Numbered from the stretch's first letter, positions 24,501-38,762 are shown. The stretch is 64,000 nucleotides of DNA from Dasyornis broadbenti (GCA_013397935.1 VZRN01000521.1:1044187-1108186); one strand, 5' to 3'. The notes: a model not told the origin generated them from the letters alone. Numbers and translations are program-made.

Positions 24501-27500
24501 CAGGTACTGACATTAAACACGTGCCAGAGTGCTTTGTTGCATAGTCACAAATTGCTGAATTGGAGCCTAAAGACTAAATGTTTTTCCCATGAAACTCTGG
24601 ATTTACCTTCCCTTTTTCTTCAAGGAAAACAAGGTATTTATTGAAACATAATATACATAAACATTCAAAAACATTCAAAAAGGCTTGTCTTTCAGAAATC
24701 ACTGGGTAAGCCATAGCTCTGGAAGTAAGCTTTTCACAAAAATTGATGTAGCATTTTTTACAACAGTTTAACTGGCATTTACTTAAGATTTAGTTAATGT
24801 TTATTTCCACAAAGAAAATAAAAATATTTTGAACGTGTGAAGACATAAGCATGAATGGTGAACATCCTACAGAGAACTTTGGAGAAAACACCACTGAATT
24901 AACTTACAGTACATTTGTTAAACATGAGCAGCTCTAATAATGACATTTCATTTAACAATGCCCTTTGTCTTTTCAGTTCATCAGTTACCTATTTCAGTAA
25001 TGAACTGCAGTCATACCATTCTGATTTTCTCCTAATGTAAAGGCTGAGATCACTTCACTTGCAGTGAAGCGTGATGCTATTATTCTGTTTGTGCCTTAGG
25101 AAAAAAGCTATAGAATATATCACAATTGTAATTGGCTACTAAGTATTAAAGTCTGTGATCAGTAAGGATACCAATAACTTTGTTTAGCTATTAATGGAAA
25201 CAAGTAAAATGAAAAAAAAAAACCCAAACTTGACAGAAATGCTTAAAAATGCTCAGGATATCTATTTCATGAGCAGAGGAGCAAGTATTCAGCTGGGAAA
25301 AAAATGAGCCACGCATTAAACATTATTTTAATTTTGTATCAAGAATCCATGCATAGAACTTAACAGCAACATTTTCAGATAGGATGGATATTCTCAGTTG
25401 CAGAAAAAAAATGGAGTTGCCTGCCCTGTTTAAGAAGGATTTTCTAAAGAACTAGAAGTCAGATTAAGTGGATAATATCCCACTTTGCACTATGTAAACA
25501 CAAGAGAGATAAAAAATATCATAGGTCTACTTGATATGATCCATAAGTCTTACAAGGGGTAATGGAGCTTACTTTCACTCATTTGCCTACCTCTTTTTTG
25601 GATTTCTTAGATTTCAAAAGCTTTTTCATTGCCTTTCTAGCTGCAAGAGAGATATTTTAACCAGGCTGCTGTTTTCATTTTTCTATTCACTGTGATCCAT
25701 TCAAAATATTTTCAGAGCTCACCAAAAACATTTCATTAGCAGAGAGTGGTGTCCAGCATTTCATAATCTTTTCCCAACTGAACCAAATCTGCACAATTTA
25801 CAATAGATCTTTGGAAAACTGCTTTTTACTGTGTGCTGCATCTATAGATCTCTCTCAATTACCCACAGTAAATTTAGGCATTGTACAAGAGCAAATTTTA
25901 CAGTCCATGAAGAGATGAAGTGAAATCTAGATGAAATTCATTGTGACAGATTCTCAGTTAGTGCCCTGATGTGTCTGTATTACAGAAGATAGACATTCTA
26001 TTAGCATGGAAGCTCCCATAATGGACTGTGAATCATTTCAGGTAATAGAGATGCCAACTGGAATGACTGAAAAGCACTATTGAATTCCATTAGAGCTCTT
26101 TGTTTTTAAATCAGTCATTTCTTTGTGAATATCCAACTATATACTTCTTGACCTTAGCTGAGAGTAATAATTGTGAACTAATATTACAAAACATTAATCT
26201 GAGTTACTGTTCAATTAATGTTTCTGTTTGAGGGTTATTTTTATGCTGCAAACGTGAAGGGGACTGTGGCTTTTATTACAAATATGTATTTGGACTTGAG
26301 CTAGTGCAAAATGCAATTTTCAGTTATATTTCTGTCTCCACTGTATTCAGTCTCATCTCATTAGCTGTAAAAAGACTCGGGTATTGCCTTTTCTTTTTCC
26401 ATGTCATCCTACCAGAATAAAATAACTATAATCAACAAATCTATAAAGATAAACATTTTTATAAGAGATGCCACAAATAGTCTTCTTTCATTTAGGTGCT
26501 TGGTTAATTATCAGCAAAATAACTAACACCATATCCTGTTACCCAAACAGCCCCACCTTATCTATCAATCATGTATGATTTATCAGACTTGATAATTGCT
26601 TGGATAATTAACACAGAATTTAGGTTTATTCAGTGTGCTGAAACCTCAGAAATGCCTGCATAATTGCCATTTGTGTAGTAGATGAAGTTATGAATAATTC
26701 TTTTTCACATAAATATGAAGGCTGGATTGCAGGCAGCACAAATTCCTCACCCCTAGCTATTAATGCAGATATTATGTCATACAAGTGCTATGGTATTGTC
26801 ACATGCTACCTATTATGTATATAGTAAGGTAATTAAAATGCATAGCCATGAAAATATGGGGGAAATCTTTGCCTTTGTTTGTACGCACTGCATGCTTCTC
26901 TCGTGAAGAGGTACAGAAGGAGAATGAAGGAAAATGAGTCTACTCAGTACAGCAGCAACCAGATTTGAATCTCTGTAATATTCACACATAAATCCTTTGG
27001 GAAGTCTTTAAAGAGAGTGGGTTCTGTATCTTCTGTCTACGATCATCTATTTTCACATCAGAATGAGCAACATTATCCTTATATACCAGAGTTTCTGTGT
27101 CTACAGCTTGAAAATGAGCCTCTCCTTAATGTTGTAATGACAGGTGTAAGATTAACTTTGTTAGGTGTCTAGCCACTCATGCAAACTAAATTAAATTAAT
27201 GGAACAAATTTCTCTCATAATTAAGATAAAAATTCATGTCAGCTGTAACCTTGCTGTACACTAATTATATACAAATGATTTATCATCTGCTTCGCCCAGA
27301 ATATTAATCCTCAACTCATTGATAACTGCAGCCAGTGTTAAGAGATGAGAGTTGATTAACTATGACAGATTGGGCAACCACAGTACCAAGTGCCTGAACA
27401 ACCAGTGAAACCAATAATATTCAAATAGCACTTCTTATTTAAAAATGCATTCCCATGGAAACAGATGCATGTTTAATGAGGGATACAGAGATTATTTCAA

Positions 27501-28400
27501 TAATGACTGATATTGGAAGAGTGGGCAGAACTAATCAATAATAATTAAGTGCTTAGCCTGGATAAGATATGGTTTTATAAAGCAGGTTATGTACACATTA
27601 GTGAGGTACTAGTTCAGGCCATGTTACATATAACGTCTTCATGTATTGCTGTTGGTTATTTATTTTCCTACTGCAGCAGATATTGCAGAGTTTAGTGATG
27701 TTAAAAGTCTACAGTCCATTCTTGGCTCCCACCAGCTCCAATAAAAACAAGAAGAAACTGATGCCATCAACAGTCCTTTGGAAGTCAACTCCTGCAGTAA
27801 TTCTGCTTTGGGGAATTTCTTTATGAAAATGTCATTCGACAAAAAAGCAACCCAACCAACAAAAAAACAACCGCAAACAACACTTGAAGCATCATCTCTT
27901 CAGCAGGACACTCATTCACCTCTTAGAATAGGATGTTAATTATAACAATTTTCATTTAAAGTAAAAAATTATCTTGTACACTTTTAAAAAGTTTTTACTT
28001 TTTAATAGGTGATAGGTATTTTGGGGAAGATGGTTAGTTAATAATGTATCCTTTAAGGAATAAAAAGAATAACAAAATTCCAGAAATCTCAAAGATTTTC
28101 AAGTTAGGGTTTGGGCCTTTTTAGTCTGTTTTAATTCTGTCTCCCCAGGACAGCTTTTTTAAACTAATTGCTCATCAAGGCTCCAAGAATCTCTGTCAGA
28201 AAGAAGAAAAAAACCCAGTCTTGTTCCTAGGCACTAATAAAGCACAACCAGCCAGCTAGAGGAACTAAGTAATATTGCTGTAAATTAATTACTTTCATGA
28301 AAAGCTGGTGTGTTCTGAAGACTAGTTATGTGTGAGAAGGCAGCTTAAATATGAACATAAAACTGAAGACAATTGCAAAATCAACACAGAGTGTGAACCT
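24501..28400. other. Intergenic AT-rich block, regulatory-element character
   Basis: The block is strongly AT-rich, with no recognised repeat family and few long open frames. TAAT/ATTA homeodomain cores, GATA sites and a PBX-like palindrome cluster near 26,557-26,620. An A/C-rich low-complexity run lies at about 27,838-27,882. Repeat-free AT-rich DNA of this kind often holds conserved non-coding elements, but conservation cannot be judged from one genome. Confidence 0.55.
26557..26620 (+). promoter_or_regulatory. Candidate GATA/PBX/homeodomain cluster
   Basis: Within 64 bp there is CTTATCT (a consensus GATA site on the minus strand) at 26557-26563 and ATCAATCA (PBX-type) at 26564-26571. The perfect inverted repeat AATCAT-GT-ATGATT follows at 26567-26580, then TGATTTAT (PBX-HOX-like) at 26576-26583, TGATAATT at 26590-26597 and GGATAATTAA just after. 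Motifs are seen directly; enhancer activity is inferred. Confidence 0.35.
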
Positions 28401-31400
28401 GTTATTCCCAGTGGCCAGGTGGGACAAGCCCTGTGAAACCCTGTGTGGTGCTGGGTGCAGGGATGGACAGCCTGGTCTGCAGGGAATGTAGTGATCGCAG
28501 AGAGCTGGAGACAGGTCCCCAGAGCTGCCTTCCTGCCCAGGCGCTGCAGGCACAGCTCAGGCTTTCCTGTTCACCAGGCTGGTTCGATTCTGACACAAAG
28601 GAACAAAATCCAAGAAATTGGCTCCTATCCTATGACTGCTCAGTGCCTGGGTTTATGAAAGCCAAACTTTCTCAGTCTGTTCATTCTTAGCACAGGGACA
28701 CCAGTTCCTTTAGAACTGGAATGGCCTATTTAACATAGGCTACACCAGGATTATGTCTTAAATGAGAGTTTGAGCTCTTTCTTCTGCTCCCACGTTCCTT
28801 AACTCAGCATCTGACTGAACACAGGTGTTCTTGCAGAGGTAGCTCAAAGCTTGGCTTGGATAAAAATGTGAGGTCCTACTGGGACTGTAAAGCCAGATGA
28901 ATGCCAGCTCATGGCAGGGATGGGCTGAGCACAGTAGATGGTCTGGTACTGCAGTTTGTCTGTGCTTTGTGGTACACTGCAGGCTGGTACCAAGCACACA
29001 AATTTGCCTGGCCTCCACAAACACCCAGCATTGCTCCCAGCCAAACTTCAGCTGCAAGGAGAATCAAAACACCAGCGCTCAGCCATTCTAGCACCAGCAC
29101 TCTCAACATGTGGATATAGACTCAGCCTCTCAAAGAGTATTTGAATCACCAGCCTAGGAAGCAAATATTCTATTTTGCGATAATGGTCCTTTTCAGCCTC
29201 CCATCCCATGATGGACTTTTTCTTTTTTTTTACATTTGTCTTACGTGCTTCAAAAGAAATTAAACTTCCACTTAAATGAAAAAGAAAATGTGAACTTTAT
29301 GGGAAATAAAAATTCAAACATTTCTTTCTCTACATTTCTAGCTATTTCAGGGCTAATTGCCTTTGAATTTGTAAATGCAGATAATGAGAAGAATCCTATG
29401 TATATGGAATTGAAGAGAATATATGCAGAGCAAGTCAAGTACTTGATATCCAATTTAACTTGGAGTTGGATATCAACTTTAAATAAGCCAAACGGCCTTA
29501 AGTTTTTTTCATCATCTTATCCCTAGGGGATACATATCTGCTATGAACCTAATCAGCTACAGAACATGACGGATCCTCTGCGCCAACACTAATGAATGAA
29601 CATTCCCGTGGCAGAATAGAGATGGATCATCAGCACTGCAGGTCCAGTGGGGCGACCACACACTGCCCCACACACTTGTATAAAGATTCAGTTGATGGAA
29701 AAGTTTGTGTGTAAACTGCCTTACAGGTCTTTAGGATCACCACACAGAAGCAACTCACCAGTAGAAATACTTTACAATGAAAGCATAGAAGAAATTCCTC
29801 ATGCAAAATGACTTTTCTGAGCAATTGTAGTGACTTGCAAACCTCCACCTTCCAATGCTAACATCTAGTAAGGAGGTGAGCTAGACCATGTCCACATCAA
29901 AGCCACAGCAGAAAGGCTGTACTGCAGCTCCCAGAATCACTCTTCCCAGCAAAGCAAGCAGCACTTCCCATCAGTACAATGGTCCCATCCAACACTGTAC
30001 TGTGAGTAGAACTGTGTCCCTGCTCTGGTGGTTGGAGTAAATAGCCACCTGTCTTTCCACAGCATGTAACAGTTAGTGGATCAGTTTCAGGGGAAATGCC
30101 AGTGCGGAAGTCAGTGGCACTCTTTGCTTGGGAAAAGAAGTAAACTAGAAAGAAAGCACTAATTAGAGAGAAGGCATGTGGTCATTTAGCACGTATTTTC
30201 TAGCAGAAGCTCAGCACGGACATTTGGCAGTGCGAGTGTCTAAATGCAGCCTTCTGGGAATGGCTAAAATGGGTCTATATTGATCAGTGCTACTTTGGCT
30301 AATTGCTAGAGGTAGGAACTAGAAATGCCCTGGTAGCCCCCATTGCCAATTTAAGCTATAGCTGATAGACCTAAATTCTGCTCATACTGATACAAGCGGC
30401 AGCATACCCCCTTCAGTACAGCTCCTCCAGTTTAGCAGGCACAAGGAGAAGCAGATGCAAAAAGTGGAGAGTGTCCTTGTCCTAAATCTCTTTTTGCACA
30501 CTGAATTACCTGAGCACCTTCTGCCCCTTCCACTCAGAGCAAGAAGTGGGATTATGCTGCCTTCCCCTGCAGTATCACTTCATTCCATTCATCAGGCTCT
30601 GCAAACAATGCAATTATCTCAGAGGGGAATGCAGCAAGCCCTAGTTTTGCTACTTCCACTTATTACTGAGAAGCATCAAACTACCCAGCCATTTTCTTGC
30701 AGCCATCTTTTAAAAAGGCAATGATCTCAATGTGCTGCTAACCTAATGAGGGCTGTGTGTGACAGAGCCGTAGATACATTTTCTCACTAGCCTAATGAGC
30801 ATAGTGACAGACAGCGAAACAGTTCACACTTGAGTAATTTTCTAGTCATCAGCAACTGCAGTGTTCATGGGAGCAGAAGCCGGAGAGGGGACGGAGAGCT
30901 ATACAATAAATACACACTGGCTCCATTGGCCAGAATAAGTTATCACTAGGATAGAGGTCTTGGGGCAAACTCCCTTAGGAAATTCAAACAAAAAGAGTCA
31001 ATTTAAGGCATCTCTAGCAGTGCATTCAATTAAAATTAAATTTAAAACGTAGGATCAGCTGTTGGGCTGTTAGGCCACCTGCCCAGAGGAAGAAAAAAAT
31101 TAGAGATGTAACGAACCTTTACTCCTGATGTCTGCAAGCTGCTTGTGAATCACTGAATAGTACCAGCTTCTCACAACCATCCATTCAGCACAAAGTCCAG
31201 TTCTCCTTTGTCTCCCACCCCAAGAAGGAAACCAGCAGCACATAGCTCATTATCCATATTGATAGCAAGCGTTTGCATGAAAAATGCTGTCCTTCCTACA
31301 TTTTTTATGTACTGGCAACTTCTTCCAGTGAAACCATTATTTCTCCAAGGAATGTTACTATGAGCCAAGCCTTGAACATCCACTGGCACAGGCCCCAGGA

Positions 31401-34400
31401 TAGATACCACAAGGAAATAGCAAGAGCCATTCAGAGCAACGCAGTTCTCCAGGCACTATCAGTGCACCCAGCACCTCCCACTGCCCTGATGATCAGGTAT
31501 AAGAGCGGAGAAGAGACAAAGCCCAGGTGCAAGGGAAGGAGCCCTTCCCAAAGATGGGAAAACCAACTCATCCAAGGGGAAGCATTTCACCTGCCAATGG
31601 TGTGATCCAGTTCTTGAAGAGATGCCACACCAGTCCTTCTTATCCCTTCTTGATCCCTCTCCTTGGATAGTGCCGTTTCTACCAGTGATAAAATATGCCT
31701 ACCTCTCTTCCTTCTTCTCTCAGAGGAAGAAAGGAGTCATTTGATGCTGCTGGGACAAATAAAGCAGCAGCTGCAGAGTCCATCTGTCTAATTTCAGAGT
31801 TGTTCCCCTGTGAACTGGCCTGACTCTCTAAGCAAAAGGGATGTCAGGAAATAAAGAGTCTTGTGGTTCCTCACCAGGATCCTTCTGCTGTGACCATTCC
31901 TGCCATGTATGGGAACCAACAAGTGGGGACAAGTCCTGTCCTGGTGTGGCAGAGCTCATGCTGCCGTTCAGATCTGGTGCTGCTCCACAGGCAGCAGTGA
32001 TCACCACAGCTCTTTCTCTGAGCTGCCCTATGGGAGCTGGGTGATGCTCAAAATGCCTGAAGTCACCTCCTGCTGCAGCAGTCTGTCAGCTTCAGTCCAT
32101 GAGGCTGCCTGGGTATGTACAGGAGCTAAAGGTGTATCAGAATACCTCCCAATGACCTCAGAAGCAATAGATGAGCCCTTGTGCAAATCAATTCTACCCT
32201 GCAAGAAGCTGCAGAGAGCACACGTCTCAGGCTCTTCCACTGAGGCCAGAGCGGCTCTCTGGCAGAGCTTTTGCACTGTGTTAATTAGCTAATTCTCACA
32301 ACCACTTCGTAAGTAATTTCTGCCCAGCTTTTCAGGCTGGCGAGGCAAAGGACTTGCCAGGAGCCACCAGAGGCACAGGTGCAGTTAGCCAGAAACCAAA
32401 CTCAAAGCTCTGGGCTCTGCTCCTCAGCGTTGGCTGCTTGGGCAAAACCTATTTATCCAAACCCACTATGTGCTTGGCTGAACTGTTGTTGTCTCTGACA
32501 TTTCTCCTTGCACGTGTGAAAGAATCCTCTTGGCTTGTGGGAGGAGGTCTGTGATTCAGGAGGTGAATGGGCTCTGAGTCAGGTACCTCTGTTCTACTGC
32601 ATCTGCTACTGCTTCCCTGGGTCACCCAAGGCAGGGCATTTAAACTCATTGCACTATGCTTGTGATGTTGGAAGAACCCAAAATTGCTTCTAAAATATTG
32701 TTGTGTCAGCTGGGGGTAAGCCAATAAACACTGGGATCTTTTAAAATTAGGGAATTCAGTGCTTATCTCTCCATGACTTTCACTAGGGCTCAGCATTCAA
32801 TTCCTTTAGGATATTTTAAAGATCCTTGTCTAGAAAAAGAAACTGGCATTTATGGGCAGAGCACAAATATTAAACTACTTTGAATAACTCTCCATTTGGA
32901 ACTGCTCATGAGTAATAAAAATGGCAGTGTTTTCCAGTATAAATAATCACTCATTTCTTGAAATAATAAATCATTCACCTTTTGAATTATTTGGGTGTCA
33001 AGGGATAAACTGTTAAATCTATATTTAGTATCTAACTCAAAGTCCTGCCTGGTCTTTGGAAGTACTGCACACACTTCAGCTGGGAGAACTGGTACATCAG
33101 ATCCCTTGGATAAAAGTGCTTAAATTTGAACTTACATGCTTACATTTAAGAACGCCACCAAATATTTAAGAGAACTGAAAATTAGTTAAAAGCTGTTCTA
33201 AGCATTTTCAAAAATCATACGGTGGAAGGCATTCCAGGTGAAAACTAATTTTAACTAATTTTTCGTAAATGTCTTCCTTGTTTTAAATTCTGTCTGGCTC
33301 ATCAGAGATACCCTGGAACATGTTACCCTGCCTCTGGCCATAGCAGCCATGCTCTGGATCACCCAACAGAGGCAGAGAGTGAAGAGCCAGTCTTGGGGGG
33401 GAAACCAGCCAGTTGTGCCAGGGAAATGGGACATCAGGATGGGACAGAGCCTGTGATGCAGCACTGCAAAGGAGAGCTGCACCACCCCCGTGGTGGGAGA
33501 TGCCAGCCCCTCCATCAGCATGCTGGATTTGACAGGTCTGAGCACCAGTAAACAAACTGCAGCCCAGGTGATTTTAATACCCTGAGCCATTTGAGTGTCT
33601 GCATAAAAGTCTATCATGGACTAGATAAGGTACAAAATTTTTAGAGGGGTCTATAGGAAATTGTTCCAGTCCCTGAGTAGAGATGGACACACAGAATCTG
33701 CCAAAAAAATATTCATCCAACCAGAAAGTGTCAAGAGGATTTTATACAGGAAAAAAGATTTGAAGAAACTCAGTGGTTAAGGGAATATTTATTTTACTTT
33801 GTAATTCACCTTAACTGATCCTGCATGTGGACCAAAACCTCTGAGACAAGAAATCTGTGCAAAAGATATAAACCTGTGAAATGGTGGGACAAATAGTTTC
33901 TCCTCCTCTAGTGAAATGAAACAGCAGCTACCTGGGAAAAGAATCCATGTGCCAAATCTGTAAATATGCTCTACCTCTTTTTATGCAGCTGCTATAATTA
34001 ATGTAAGAACCTTTAAAATTCCTATCTGATACTTACACTTGTTATAGCAATGTATTTAATTCCAGAGCTACATCCTTTAGCAGATTCTTTTACTTCATTC
34101 AAATTACTAATCGTTTAGATTCTCTCTGAAAGTCTTTCCTCCCTCACTCCCCATGCATGCTTAACCTAATTAACTATAAATGAGAAAAAATGCTATTCGC
34201 ATAAAAAGAAAATGTTAACCTATAAATTATCCAGTGCTCCCTCCTGAGGCTGGCAACGCCTCTCACAGAAAAGCTCAAATGTTGGTGCAATATTCTTGGC
34301 TTCCTATCCAGTTTCTGCCACCCAAAATCATTTTATACAACGCATTACTCTGCCATTTTGTACATCTGGCAACATTTACTGATACTAAGTCCTCTCCCGT

Positions 34401-36550
34401 GTTTTCAAGATTACACGAAGGAGGATTTCTAGGATGATTAATTGGAGAGAGAAAATCATTCCTTTACATTTCAAGGAACATTTGCAGAAGACTAATGGTC
34501 ATTTATGGAAATATGGCCTCTTTATACCCATTAATGTCTTCCAGTGCTCCCTGCGGGTCACACAATTAACCACCTCTTTGTGTTTCTTTGCTGCCATCAT
34601 CCAAAATCTTCTCTTGTTGTCATCTGTTTAAAATCTTCTGCTTTGCCATGGCCAGATCACAAGCACACTCAGGTTTGTGGGACTGAACCATCTAAGAGAC
34701 AGGATTGTTACTCTATATATTTCTCCTCAAAATACAGCTTTTTCTAGAGGTTCTCAACTGCATTTTGCCAAATTTGACCCCTGACAACCAGTTCCAAATG
34801 TATCTGTAAACCCAAATAAAAAATAGAGAGATAAACAGTCCTTAATTTTCTAATTCTATTCCCATGTTTTTGTGATTTTATTCACTCCACTCTCCAGTGG
34901 TGATGGAAAGGGTTTTGTTGTGCCTAGCTCAAAATGTCTGATCCATAGCCAGAGCTCCAGAGCACTGTTGTATCTTATTGCTATTGTCATTAGTGTAACC
35001 ATTATTTGGAATGCTAACAGTTCCAATAAAACCTGACATAACAGACCCCTGTCCAGGAAACCTGTGCCCAGGTTGCAGATCATATCATGGGCACCACCAG
35101 GGATGCTGGGCCCAAGGGAAGACTGGCACTAGGCACGTATGAAGGAAATGACCTTTCCATCACATTTTCCATGGTTCCCTACTCCCTGTCCCTACTTCCC
35201 TGTCACTGCAGGGCTTTATGTCAGCATCCCAAGGGCACTAACAGCCCTAGCGACCCAGCGACTGGTATCACACAGTGTGTTGCCCAGTTCTTTTCCCTTT
35301 TGCCAGTGAGGGGTTTTTTAGCCTTTGGTATCAAAAAACGCAAACCCAAGCGTAGAAGAAAATGAGAGAGAAAAAGGAGAAATGAGGACAACATTGATAA
35401 AAACAGGGAGAAATGCTAGATCAAAACACTGTAAGTCACAAGAGACACAAATTGCTTATCTGTTCATTCCCAATTCCTTCAAATTTTCTCCATTTTGATG
35501 GTGCTTGATCACAAGCTGAGAAGAGATGGGCCTTCCAGCTGTGAGGAGACAGCCTCATACCAAAACAGGAAAGAGAAGCATAACCTACTTGCCATTCCTG
35601 AATACTGTAAAAGAAAATTTCAGGAATAAACTGCTAGCATTTTGCTTTAGCTTCCTGCATAGCAAAATCAAGACAGATTTAATGAGTGTGCATTATATGG
35701 AGCAGGAAAGGCTGTCACCATTACACAAAGTAGTTGAAATTTTTATATGTATACAATTCTGCTAAAATATTCTTATTAAAGGTATGTGTAAGATTCAGGA
35801 AAAGATCAAGCCATCTAATCTTTTCTTACTTTAACAGTGCTTTGGGATGATTTACAGCACTGGCAGAAAATTACAAAAGCCATACATGTATATTTACTCA
35901 TATTTTTACCCTAATTTTCCTGCAGAAAGCCCTGTGATCTTTTCTGTGGTCACTCCAAAGACTGAATTAGCACCACAGCATCTTGCAGACAGACCCCCCA
36001 TCACACCCATCTGCCCCACTCTCTCCCCATAATCTGCCTCACCCTTAATACCTGTATTTTGTGTTCTCTGAGCTTCCACAAACCCCTCATTCCAGTGCCT
36101 GCACAAACCCCAACCATTTCCTTTCCTTTTCGCTGCCAAGAGCCCCTTTCATCAATGGGTTTGCAGGAATACAACTGCTAAGAATTTTAGTTAATTGGTA
36201 CTAATTATAGTTAAGGGTAACTGGGGGCACATCCATAGGAGGAGGGAGGGCTGAAGGAGGAGAATTATAATTCAGTACGCTTTCAACTCTGTACACACAC
36301 TTAGCTGAGCAGGGTTAATAAGAGCATCAGCCTGGTTCCCGAGCACACAAGAGGTAAATAGAAGCCATTTTTCATGTTTTATTCTGCAGGCACAGTTTTA
36401 CCATGGCCAGTTTTACAAGTGAGGTAAATGAGTCATAGAAAAAGCAAGTAGCTTGACCAAGGCTTTGCAGTAAGACATTGGCAACACAGAGAGAGCATTG
36501 CAGGAACTACTTTCCAGCCCACTTGATCCCCATGAGAACAAAATCTTGCC
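28401..36550. other. Intergenic DNA, mixed composition
   Basis: About 8 kb alternating between AT-rich stretches and moderately GC-rich patches (about 28.4-29.1, 31.3-32.6, 33.3-33.6 and 36.0-36.1 kb). The patches carry short open frames on both strands that match no family I know. No CR1 or other repeat was confidently recognised. Confidence 0.65.
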
Positions 36551-37680
36551 TTATTTTTATTATCATTATTCCTGTGTAGTAGCTATCCTCATCTGCAGGA
36601 TCAGAAATTTTAGGCTGAGCTGTGGCACAGCTGCACAATTGAATTTGAATTAATCAATCTTTAATCCCTGATTAGGTGAACACAGCAAGAAGAAAATATC
36701 TGAGGGAAAGGAAACTTCTATCAGAAATGAAATTATTACTTGAGAGGCTAACATCCTGCATCAGTTTGCAATTGATAAGATTCGGTATGCAGCAGTGGAA
36801 AAATACTGGAAAGTCTATTAGGAGACACTTAGGTGAATATTGTGTCCCAAAATTTAAAATCCAAGCTGTGCCTTAAGATTGTAACTATCTTTTTGCTCCA
36901 GAACAACAACAAAAAAAAATTGAAAGGCATGACTATTAAGCAAGGATAAAGGTTGAGTCATAAGCAAATGTCATGTTATAGATTTACCTACCAACAAGAA
37001 GGCAGCAGGGTTCAGGTCAAAGGTTAATGAAAGACATCCAAAGGTCATTCCGTGATTATGTGAGAGCATGAGTTTAATAGGGCACGGGGACGACAGACAC
37101 TGACAGAAGATTTATACCAGAGGTGATGACACCGCTCCGAACAGTGCTGATAAAAAGAGCCCCAATATGGGCCTGAACAGAATGATGAATGGTGCACAGG
37201 GCCGCTCACACTTCTCATTATAAGCTCCTTCACTCATGGTGGCACTTAGTGGCGTTTATTTACTGGGGTTTGATGGTACTGAGCAGAAGCACAGTATATC
37301 TAATACTTTAAATGTAGACTTGCCATATAAAAATGAAACGAGATAAGATTAGACCATTGAATAATTGCCCAGCTTTCCTGCAGAGATTATATTCACCAGT
37401 GCTAACATTATTTTTTTCCTAATGTTCTAGTGTACGAACAGCTCAAGTGAATTAATTTTCCAAGGCAGAAGGTCAAAGGAAAGTAACTGATAAGCGTTGT
37501 GCCTGCTATAGAATATCACTTTACAATATTCTCGCCTCCTCATTTATCAGATAGAGAGGAAGAGATAATATAATAAAGGTATATAAACATATTTTTTGTC
37601 ATGATGAATTTAGTTTTAGTTGTCCCAAGTGCTATTTTTCCTTGTGGCTCTTAGTATGAAGAAGATCAGAGAAGTCAGCC
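36551..37680. other. Repeat-free intergenic segment with retained CpGs
   Basis: This segment lacks recognisable repeats. In about 37,030-37,260 it keeps about seven CpG dinucleotides in otherwise CpG-poor DNA, as if hypomethylated or constrained. It contains a nuclear-receptor DR1 motif at 37014-37026. An A-rich low-complexity run follows at about 37,690-37,750. Its role is inferred only. Confidence 0.45.
37014..37026 (+). promoter_or_regulatory. Candidate DR1 nuclear-receptor element
   Basis: AGGTCA-A-AGGTTA is a direct repeat with one-base spacing, the form bound by HNF4, PPAR-RXR and COUP-TF. A further AGGTCA half-site lies at 37042-37047. The motif is seen directly; the factor and target gene are inferred. 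Confidence 0.4.
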
Positions 37681-38034
37681 AAAAATGTCAAAATAAAATA
37701 AACAAAAAACCCAAAAAACCAACAAAACACAAAAAATCAACAAACCTTAGGACCAAACCCAAGGAAAACTAAGACCCGATAAATAATATGCACTGTACCA
37801 AAAACTCCTTTTCAGACTGTTATATATTTATCAAACCATTGGAGTGTGAATTTATGAATAAGTCTTATCATCTTTCAGGCAGCAGGCACAATAAAAATTA
37901 GAACTACAGAAAATTGTGGGTATTATGAAAAGTTATTTCTACAATTCATATATATCTGTAGATGGGAATATCACAGAAGAAAGTTCTGTATGTCTTTCCA
38001 TTCACACCTCCACCCAGAGACAGAGCAGTATTGC

Positions 38035-38044
38035 ATGACGTCAT
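38035..38044 (+). promoter_or_regulatory. Palindromic CRE (ATF/CREB/JUN type)
   Basis: ATGACGTCAT is a perfect 10-bp palindrome containing the full CRE TGACGTCA. It sits in AT-rich, CpG-poor DNA where the central CpG would usually decay. Binding is inferred. Confidence 0.4.
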
Positions 38045-38762
38045 ATTTAACACTTAGCTGGACTTGGAGAATTATAAATAAATTCTTACTCAGCCAAGAG
38101 GTGTTGTAAATAGTGTATGCAATTTTAAGAGGTGCAGAGCTGTAACATTCTGAGCATACAGTACCATCCCTCTCCAACATAGTTCATTTAGTTACTTCAC
38201 CCATGCTGCCATTATTGCTACTTCCCAATACATCTGTATTTTACACCATATCCATCTTGCAGTGCCTGAATATGTGATAAACAGAAAAAAAACCCTACCT
38301 GCATTTCTGAAAGAAAGAAATATCTCCTGGATTACCTTGAAAATTACACAGTGGTATCTAATACCTGAAGGGCACCTGAAGGTCCCGTAGGTCCGTCAGG
38401 ATAAGGGACTCCAGAAAACCAGATGTATGTCAGGCAAAAGTTGCTGAAGTGTCACATCTAGTTAATGGAGAGAGGAATTACAGTCACTTACACTTCTGCT
38501 TGACTAGGAAGAGTGAAAAAAGAAAAGCAAGTGTAAATAATACCTTATCCCTGTGCAGCACAAAATGTGTGCACCGTATGAGCTGAAAGGGAACACAAGA
38601 GGTGCTGGCTTTGTAGCAGGCTCTGCAACATGGCAAACTTCAACCTGAGTGGAAGAAAAGTCTTTTGTTACCAAACCAGCTATTCCATCAACTCCCACCC
38701 CTGATACACGCCACAGACTAGCCATTTCTGTCATCTTTTTCATCTATGCCAAGAGCAGATGG

